14,766 nt of DNA. Source: CAYZTD01 sp964473335. Lineage in GTDB: Archaea > Thermoplasmatota > E2 > DHVEG-1. The notes below the pieces were generated by a model. That model worked only from the letters and a program-made list of their open reading frames with translations. It had not been told where the DNA came from and made no database searches. The position numbers and the translations under genes were made by a program. This document shows positions 7,806 to 12,638 of the stretch, piece by piece. Every line of letters begins with the position of its first letter. Positions within the stretch are counted from its first letter, which is position 1. The stretch is taken from NCBI GenBank assembly GCA_964473335.1, contig CAYYOO010000039.1:1-14766 (forward strand). Reading direction: 5' to 3'.

Positions 7806-7947
7806 TGGGGGCACTGGGATTTGAACCCAGATCGGCGGGTCTCTTCTTCAGGTCATCGCTCCAGTTACTCATCATCAATTCAGATGACCCATTTCTAATC
7901 ATTCCTTAACTGGAGCCCACAATGATGCCGGGTTACACCATGCCCCC
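7806..7947 (-). tRNA. tRNA-Trp (anticodon CCA) with a 69-nt intron
   Basis: The ends GGGGGCA (7947-7941) and TGCCCCC (7813-7807) form a perfect seven-pair acceptor stem, with discriminator A at 7806 and no encoded CCA tail. Exon 1 is 7947-7910 and exon 2 is 7840-7806. The anticodon stem GTGGG/CCCGC (one G-U) closes a loop with C32 U33 and anticodon CCA at 7913-7911. The T arm is CTGGG-TTCAAAT-CCCAG. The D stem is weak (GTG against CAT, with a G-U). The intron sits at the canonical 37/38 site. The exon-intron junctions form a bulge-helix-bulge whose central helix (CTCC against GAAG) has one C-A mismatch. The gene is just downstream of eL41 on the same strand and may share its transcript. Confidence 0.95.
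7841..7909 (-). ncRNA. Box C/D methylation guide RNA within the tRNA-Trp intron
   Basis: The intron carries box C ATGATTA (7902-7896), a 12-nt guide, box D' CTGA (7883-7880), a 5-nt spacer, box C' TGATGA (7874-7869), a second 12-nt guide, and box D ATGA (7856-7853). AGG/CCT flanks form the terminal stem. The second guide pairs without mismatch over 10 bp with the anticodon loop and intron start, placing C34 opposite the fifth base before box D. The first guide pairs with GACCCG (one G-U) across the 3' splice site, placing C39 at the fifth base before D'. Intron-borne guides for positions 34 and 39 of tRNA-Trp are established in Euryarchaeota. Both terminal boxes are non-standard but compensate: box C has U where G is usual and box D has A where C is usual, giving U-A in the kink-turn. 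Confidence 0.85.
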
Positions 7948-7963
7948 GATTTAATAAATAAAT

Positions 7964-8062
7964 CTATTTTCTTCTGTTTCTTTTCTCGCGTCTCATTCTT
8001 TTCTTACGCCATTTCCAGCGCATTTTGTGTCTTTTCTTCCAAACTCTTGAACTTCGTTTCAT
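7964..8062 (-). CDS. rpl41e: Ribosomal protein eL41 (L41e), 32 residues
   Basis: A tiny leftward gene from ATG 8062 to TAG 7964. The last 19 residues, MRWKWRKKRMRREKRNRRK, match the eL41 consensus (M-R-x-K-W-R-K-K-R-M-R-R-x-K-R). It is a single Arg/Lys helix that lies at the intersubunit bridge of archaeal and eukaryotic ribosomes. The upstream start adds 13 residues (MKRSSRVWKKRHK) not found in the usual 25-residue form. I prefer it because GAGG lies about ten nt upstream; an internal ATG at codon 14 would give the short form and is also possible. A TATA box at 8106-8116 supports a promoter here. Such genes are often missed because of their size. Confidence 0.8.
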   Translation of the reverse strand: MKRSSRVWKKRHKMRWKWRKKRMRREKRNRRK

Positions 8063-8105
8063 TTTTAATTTTCCTCAAATTCTGATTTATTGCGTTAAAC
8101 AAATT

Positions 8106-8116
8106 CTTATATTTAA
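8106..8116 (-). promoter_or_regulatory. TATA box for eL41 and possibly tRNA-Trp
   Basis: TTAAATATAAG on the minus strand, 44-54 nt before the eL41 ATG. Transcription would start near 8080-8085 and could continue through the tRNA gene, which follows the eL41 stop by only 16 nt. Confidence 0.5.
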
Positions 8117-8141
8117 TGATTTAGGAAATATAAGAGTAATA

Positions 8142-8151
8142 TTTTATAAAA
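8142..8151 (+). promoter_or_regulatory. TATA box for the 8193 gene
   Basis: TTTTATAAAA on the plus strand, 42-51 nt before the ATG at 8193, back to back with the eL41 promoter. Predicted transcription start is near 8174. No clear ribosome-binding site follows. Confidence 0.5.
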
Positions 8152-8192
8152 GCAAAAGATAATTAAGCATAATTTTGATAACATTTACTTAG

Positions 8193-9077
8193 ATGGGAAA
8201 CAATAATTCTTATGTCTTAGGCCAAATTTTACTTGCTTTATATAATGTAGCTGGTAGAAGAACGACTCATTCTTTTGCAGCAAAAGTGATTGGATCAATA
8301 ATAAAAACTTTAACTCAAAAATATGATTTTTTAAATTATGTAACTATCAACGATCGAGGTACAATAGTGGATAGTGAGGTTATTGCAATTTCTCCAGATA
8401 TTAACACTATCCCTAAAAAGGATTTGGGAAATGCAATTGAGGCAATTGTAAGAATTGTTTATATGGATATTATTGGAAAGGCTGGTTTGTTTTTTATCTC
8501 AGAAATCAAAAAGAGGGCGGGCGAAGATTTAATTTTTGATCTAAAAGATTATGGCGTTGATTTAGCATCTCTTCAGATAGAACAGCATTATTTATATAGA
8601 AGTAGGGAAAGGAAAAAACGTAAGAAAGGAAAAAGTGTATCAAAACCATATGGTGATGTAAGTCTTTTAGGATACACTTGGAAAAATGTTAATTCATGGA
8701 AATATGATCCAAATAAGAAAGTATGTGTGCTCTATAATGATGAAGGAAAGATACTTGACAATCTTCATCTTGAAAATATTATTGAAAACTATGTCAAAAA
8801 TCTTTCACAATCAACTGAAGAGATACCTGAAGAATTAGAAAAGAAATTTGATTTAAAAGATAAGGAATATGAGCTTTTAAACATACTTCATACAAGAGAC
8901 ATTGATGCAGAATCAGCTATTACATTGTTACATGTAAATAAAGATGAGTTTGAAACAATGGTCAAAAGATTATTGGAATATGAACTTTTACAATACAGCT
9001 CTTTTAATATAATTGAACTAACTGAAATTGGTATTAGTTATATTACAGATAGAGAGGAAGAAGTCAAAAACGCCTAA
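8193..9077 (+). CDS. Conserved-looking protein of unknown function with C-terminal winged-helix-like region
   Basis: A 294-residue soluble protein that I cannot assign to a named family. Residues 1-130 are mixed alpha/beta (YVLGQILLALYNVAGRR at 7-23, then alternating strands and helices to DLASLQIEQ). A basic patch, RERKKRKKGK at 138-147, could bind nucleic acid. The C-terminal 70 residues (EYELLNILHTRDIDAESAITLL, then EFETMVKRLLEYELL and a beta-wing-like NIIELTEIGISYI) look like a winged helix. Together this suggests a DNA- or RNA-associated archaeal protein, by inference only. The ATG at 8193 has no obvious ribosome-binding site, but a good TATA box lies about 45 nt upstream. It diverges from eL41 and converges on the zinc-ribbon gene. 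Confidence 0.75.
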   Translation: MGNNNSYVLGQILLALYNVAGRRTTHSFAAKVIGSIIKTLTQKYDFLNYVTINDRGTIVDSEVIAISPDINTIPKKDLGNAIEAIVRIVYMDIIGKAGLFFISEIKKRAGEDLIFDLKDYGVDLASLQIEQHYLYRSRERKKRKKGKSVSKPYGDVSLLGYTWKNVNSWKYDPNKKVCVLYNDEGKILDNLHLENIIENYVKNLSQSTEEIPEELEKKFDLKDKEYELLNILHTRDIDAESAITLLHVNKDEFETMVKRLLEYELLQYSSFNIIELTEIGISYITDREEEVKNA

Positions 9078-9086
9078 TTCTTTTTT

Positions 9087-9415
9087 TTATTCATCCATCC
9101 AAAGATATTTGCATCTAGAGCAATACCAACAAAGTGAAACCCATTTTTGTTTTCCATTTTTTGGGTTTATATGTCTATACAATCTAACTAATTTTAGTCC
9201 GCATTTAGGGCATTTCTGTTTTAGACTCTTTTCGTATTTTTCGTGGCCAATTTTATACATTAGAGTTTCTGCAGCAACATTATATGTATATCCGCATTTT
9301 GTACAAAGCCATGCTGTTGGAAGCCATGACCTTTTTCCATCAATACTTTTGTTTTGATATAATTTTACTGCTTTTGAGCCACATTCAGGGCATTTCTTTT
9401 TTATTTTATCACCAT
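9087..9415 (-). CDS. Tandem zinc-ribbon protein whose start is one frame away from its body
   Basis: The body from about 9404 to TAA 9087 encodes two zinc ribbons with eight well-placed cysteines: CPECG and CTKCG, then CPKCG and CSRCK. That frame has no ATG, GTG or TTG at its upstream end. The best start, ATG 9415, lies six nt after the kinase stop in the neighbouring frame and reads MVIK then TAA. One extra A in the four-A run at 9404-9407, or a -1 slip there, joins it to the body. The 109-residue product would have C9, C12, C38, C41 and C69, C72, C99, C102. Options are a sequencing error, a real frameshift, programmed slippage, or an ATA start. The intact body argues against long-standing decay. 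It is probably co-transcribed with the kinase. Confidence 0.65.
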
Positions 9416-9421
9416 ACCAAA

Positions 9422-12190
9422 TTATTTATTTTTTAGATCAACTACCATTTTATGGATATATGGTATCTTTATATGAAACGTACTTCCTTTTCCTATCTGA
9501 CTTTCAAGCCAAATTTCCCCATTGTGTTTTTGAATTATTTCTTTACAAATAAATAAGCCAAGTCCTGTTCCTTCGTTTTTACGGTCGTCACCTGTATAAG
9601 CCTGATAGAACTTATTAAAAACCTTTTTAATTTCGTTTTTTGAGATGCCTATACCTGTATCTTGTACAAATATATGGATACATTCATTTGTTTTTTTTGC
9701 TTTGATTTTAATAGATCCATTGTCGGTGAATTTTATGGCATTCACAAGTAGATTTTTTAAAATTTGGGAGAGTCTGTATCTATCTCCCATTATATTTGGA
9801 AGGTCCTTTGGAATCTCTGTAATGAATTTCAAACCCTTTTTTTCTATTATTGCTTTCATATCTTCTACTATTTCATCTAGTATCTGAACTGGATTTAATT
9901 TTTCCATATCAAAACGCATTGTATCTGTATCAAGTCTTGAAACATCTAATATATCGTTTACAAGTCTTAGTAATCTTTCTGAGTTTCTTAGACTTACTTT
10001 AGCCCATTTTTTAACTTTTTCATTGCTTTCGCTATCTGAAATTATTAAATCAAGATAACCTTTGATAGGTGTAACTGGTGACTTTAGTTCGTGAGCAGCA
10101 ATATTCATAAACTCTGTTTTCAATCTTTCAGATTTTTTTAATTCATCTTCAATTTTCCTTCTTTCTGTCACATCTCTAATGGAGCATACAAGACCAGAAA
10201 ATTGATTGTTTTTTTCAACAGGCGAAATATTTACTTCTATTGGTATTGTCTCATCGTCAGATATTGCTAGTTCTAATTGCACGTTTTCTATTTTTTCTTT
10301 TTTCTTTCTAGCATCGATGAATAATTGTTGGAAAAAGTAAACTGAGTCATCAGATAGGTAATTTCTAAATAATGTAGCAAGAATCATACTTTTTCTTTTT
10401 TTGACCATTTTTTCAAATGCGGGATTCACATATGTGAGTCTGCCTAGGTTATCGATTGTAATTACTCCATCTGCAGAAGTTTCAGCTAGCAATCTATATT
10501 TCTCTTCGAGTTTAACTAGTTCATTCCAAGCTCTCTGTCTTTGAGTTATGTCTTTTCCCCTGAGAATTAATCCTTTTACATGTTCATCATTCTTTATTTG
10601 ATCTATTGAAAAAAGATATTGGTATACTACGTCGCTTTCTGTACAGATTTCTGTTTCATAGTCTGATACATTATCTCCTTCTGCTGCTTTTTTTATTGCG
10701 ACTAAATGTTCTTTCAAAGATTCTTCAGGGAAAAAATCTTTTAGTTTAGAAATTTTCTTTCCGATAACTTTTTCTTTTTTAATCTTTAAAGTATCAACTG
10801 CTGATTGATTGATATCTAAAATTATTTCATTTTCTAGGTAAATTAAAAAATCACTTGTCGCATCAAATATATCTTTAAACTTTTTTTGGGAATCAAATAG
10901 TTTTCTCTCTATTTTTTCACTTTTATATCGATCTCTTAGATCCCTTAAAATTACTAGATCTCCAATTACTACTCCCTCATCTTTTATAATACTTGCATTT
11001 ACCTCTGCAGGGATTTTCTCTTTTGTTTTTGCAATAACCTCTATTTCATAAGGTCCAATCTTTTTACCTTCGATTCTTTTTTTGAATTTTTTATATGCTT
11101 TTTCTTTAGATTTTTCACTTAGGATTTCTAGTTCTTTAATATTTTTTCCTAAAAGGTCTTTTTTATTATATCCTAGCAAACTTGTTACCTGTTTATTTAA
11201 TTCTGAGATTTTCCCTTCTCTATCTAAAATTAGTATTGGGTCAATTGCTGTTTCAAATAGTTTTTTGTATTTTTTTTCCGATTCTTTTATCTTTGTAATT
11301 TCTCTATTTATTCCTATTAATCCTACGATTTCTCCTTTTTCATTGTAACGTGGAATTTTTGTCACTGAAACCCAATGTTTTATTCCTTGTGGGTCGGTTA
11401 CATGGTTTATTTTATTTATTATAGGTTCTTCATTTTCTATTACTTTTTTATCTTCTACTAGATTTTTTTTTGCTTCTTCTTCAGGATATAAATCAAAATC
11501 TGTTTTACCGATTACTTCTTCAGGTTTTTTGTTTATTCTTTTTGATTTAGCTTTGTTTATCTGTTTGTATCTAAGATTTTTATCTTTTATATAGATGCAA
11601 TCGGGTATATTGTCAAGTAGTGATTGTAAGATATTTTCTTTTAAATCTAGTTCTTTTTCAATTTTTTTTTCTTTTGTAGTGTCTCTGATTAACCCTATTG
11701 AACCTATTGGTTTTCCCCTTTCAGATTTTAACATGCATAGGGATACTTCTGCATCAAATTTTTCACCGTTTTTTCTTATTAACTTTGTCTCAATTTTGTT
11801 TTTCATACCTTTTTTTCTAATGTTTTCGGCTCTAATTTTATCCCATTCGTCTGGTGGATATAGAGTGCTTACATTTCTTAAAAAAAGGTCTTTTTCATCC
11901 ATTTTGAAAATGATTTCAGCATACTTGTTCCATGAAATTATTCTTTCTTTTTCGTCTGCAATTGTAACGGCAACAAAATAGTTCTCAAAGATTTTTCCAT
12001 AACTTTTTTCAATATCTTTAATCTTTATTGAGTCTGATATTGTTTCATGGGATTCTTCTATTAAATCTTGAAGGTTGCTACTAATTTTACTATTTTCTAT
12101 TTGATTTGTATCAAAATAGTCTTGTTCACCTTTTAACAAACCTTGTTTTTCTTCGATTCTTAGTTGTTTTACTATCTCAGGCTCATCCAT
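9422..12190 (-). CDS. Soluble sensor histidine kinase with five PAS domains
   Basis: A 922-residue protein with no membrane segments, so a cytoplasmic sensor. After a charged N-terminus, five PAS domains lie at about 62-180, 185-305, 306-428, 436-556 and 562-685; several end in the IRDxT / ITK-type linker typical of PAS chains. The HisKA H-box AAHELKSP holds the phosphoacceptor H700. The ATP-binding domain has the N-box (LKNLLVNAIKF, N813 and N817), G1 DTGIGI (844-849) and G2 GTGLGL (874-879). All catalytic motifs are intact. No receiver domain or response regulator is in the window, as is common for archaeal kinases. No haem- or flavin-binding signature stands out. A zinc-ribbon gene follows six nt downstream. 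A TATA box in an inverted repeat precedes the start. Confidence 0.95.
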   Translation of the reverse strand: MDEPEIVKQLRIEEKQGLLKGEQDYFDTNQIENSKISSNLQDLIEESHETISDSIKIKDIEKSYGKIFENYFVAVTIADEKERIISWNKYAEIIFKMDEKDLFLRNVSTLYPPDEWDKIRAENIRKKGMKNKIETKLIRKNGEKFDAEVSLCMLKSERGKPIGSIGLIRDTTKEKKIEKELDLKENILQSLLDNIPDCIYIKDKNLRYKQINKAKSKRINKKPEEVIGKTDFDLYPEEEAKKNLVEDKKVIENEEPIINKINHVTDPQGIKHWVSVTKIPRYNEKGEIVGLIGINREITKIKESEKKYKKLFETAIDPILILDREGKISELNKQVTSLLGYNKKDLLGKNIKELEILSEKSKEKAYKKFKKRIEGKKIGPYEIEVIAKTKEKIPAEVNASIIKDEGVVIGDLVILRDLRDRYKSEKIERKLFDSQKKFKDIFDATSDFLIYLENEIILDINQSAVDTLKIKKEKVIGKKISKLKDFFPEESLKEHLVAIKKAAEGDNVSDYETEICTESDVVYQYLFSIDQIKNDEHVKGLILRGKDITQRQRAWNELVKLEEKYRLLAETSADGVITIDNLGRLTYVNPAFEKMVKKRKSMILATLFRNYLSDDSVYFFQQLFIDARKKKEKIENVQLELAISDDETIPIEVNISPVEKNNQFSGLVCSIRDVTERRKIEDELKKSERLKTEFMNIAAHELKSPVTPIKGYLDLIISDSESNEKVKKWAKVSLRNSERLLRLVNDILDVSRLDTDTMRFDMEKLNPVQILDEIVEDMKAIIEKKGLKFITEIPKDLPNIMGDRYRLSQILKNLLVNAIKFTDNGSIKIKAKKTNECIHIFVQDTGIGISKNEIKKVFNKFYQAYTGDDRKNEGTGLGLFICKEIIQKHNGEIWLESQIGKGSTFHIKIPYIHKMVVDLKNK

Positions 12191-12199
12191 TTTAAAGCC

Positions 12200-12228
12200 T
12201 CAGAAGATTATAATATTCTTCCTTCTGA
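12200..12228 (-). promoter_or_regulatory. Kinase promoter: TATA box enclosed by a 7-bp inverted repeat
   Basis: TCAGAAG (12200-12206) and CTTCTGA (12222-12228) are perfect inverted repeats 15 nt apart. Between them, on the minus strand, lies ATATTATAA, about 20-28 nt before the kinase ATG at 12190. That spacing suggests a leaderless transcript. A repeat straddling a TATA box is a usual site for an archaeal repressor, but it could also be chance in AT-rich DNA. Confidence 0.45.
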
Positions 12229-12337
12229 CAAAACAAAGTTGTAGTTTTCTTGCATCCCATTTTACATCCCAATTTCTATTAAATGAAATACATTTTTAGT
12301 ATATTAATTATATGTTATACTGTGTCTTTATCAAAAG

Positions 12338-12352
12338 AAGCGGACGCGGCGG
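12338..12352. repeat. GC-rich 15-mer, copy 1
   Basis: AAGCGGACGCGGCGG, identical to 14651-14665. It contains three CpG steps and is almost all G and C in a region that is mostly A and T. It lies 148 nt upstream of the kinase ATG. Read on the minus strand it is CCGCCGCGTCCGCTT followed by CTTTT. Confidence 0.85.
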
Positions 12353-12404
12353 TTCTCAAACTCTCCAATAGTAGAGAATTCCAACGAATAATTTCGTTCT
12401 TTTT
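12338..12404 (+). ncRNA. Candidate small structured RNA
   Basis: The GC-rich 15-mer runs into a sequence able to form a stem TTCTC/GAGAA (12353-12357 with 12374-12378). A second hairpin AACGAA-TAAT-TTCGTT (12383-12398) is followed by five T. A TATA-like element at 12304-12315 sits about 26-30 nt before the GC block, as expected for a transcript starting there. No protein reading is convincing. This could equally be a double-stranded DNA site or mobile-element remnant. Confidence 0.3.
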
Positions 12405-12472
12405 CTTATTAATTATTAAGATGTTTAATACTATCTTACTAACCCCTTTTCTTTTTTTTTTAGGGTGATATT

Positions 12473-12562
12473 TTGAAACAAGTTTCTGTTGATAAAACGG
12501 TGAAATCAGAGAGGATTTTGGCTGAATTTCTTAGAGATAAAGGTATTTTATTGTCGTACTAA
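12473..12562 (+). CDS. Possible 29-residue small protein
   Basis: A TTG start at 12473 preceded three nt upstream by GGTGAT, a perfect match to the archaeal ribosome-binding consensus. It opens a frame of 29 residues (KQVSVDKTVKSERILAEFL, then RDKGILLSY) ending at TAA 12562. The composition is ordinary for a soluble helical protein, unlike the flanking AT-rich noise. It may be a real small gene or the leftover N-terminus of a longer one. No family recognised. Confidence 0.3.
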   Translation: MKQVSVDKTVKSERILAEFLRDKGILLSY

Positions 12563-12569
12563 AAACTAT

Positions 12570-12587
12570 ATATATACATGTATATAT
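12570..12587. repeat. 18-bp perfect palindrome
   Basis: ATATATACATGTATATAT reads the same on both strands. It lies eight nt after the stop of the possible small gene and 52 nt beyond the stop of the secreted-protein gene, so it could be a 3' end structure or a protein site. Alternating AT makes chance palindromes more likely here; the CATG centre is the only non-trivial part. Confidence 0.4.
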
Positions 12588-12638
12588 CAATTATGTATTT
12601 ATCAACTTATTATATCCTCATCAATATTTTGCTTTCTG

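Larger units (their letters stand above)
12191..12638. other. 448-nt region without a large gene
   Basis: From left to right it holds the kinase promoter, an AT-rich stretch with a plus-strand TATA-like ATTAATTATATG (12304-12315), a GC-rich block starting at 12338, a hairpin with a T-run, a pyrimidine-rich stretch (12443-12461), a 29-codon frame with a GGTGAT site, an 18-bp palindrome, and the 3' flank of the secreted-protein gene. A plus-strand open frame across 12283-12468 crosses these elements and looks accidental. Confidence 0.6.

Noticed and set aside
7848..7851. Canonical CTGA near the intron 3' end as box D
   Set aside because: Using it stretches the guide to 17 nt, breaks the box+5 rule and has no matching kink-turn stem. 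ATGA at 7853-7856 satisfies spacing, target and terminal stem.
9028..9357. 109-codon plus-strand open frame opposite the zinc ribbons
   Set aside because: The minus strand here has eight ordered CxxC cysteines; the plus frame overlaps the end of the 8193 gene and has no such logic.
9422..9428. Translational fusion of the kinase to the zinc ribbon by -1 slippage at CTAAAAAAT
   Set aside because: A slip there enters a frame that meets TAA at once (9426-9428), so no fusion product forms.
12283..12468. 61-codon plus-strand open frame between the kinase and the secreted-protein gene
   Set aside because: It runs across AT-rich promoter-like DNA, the GC repeat and hairpins, has no ribosome-binding site and no protein-like pattern.
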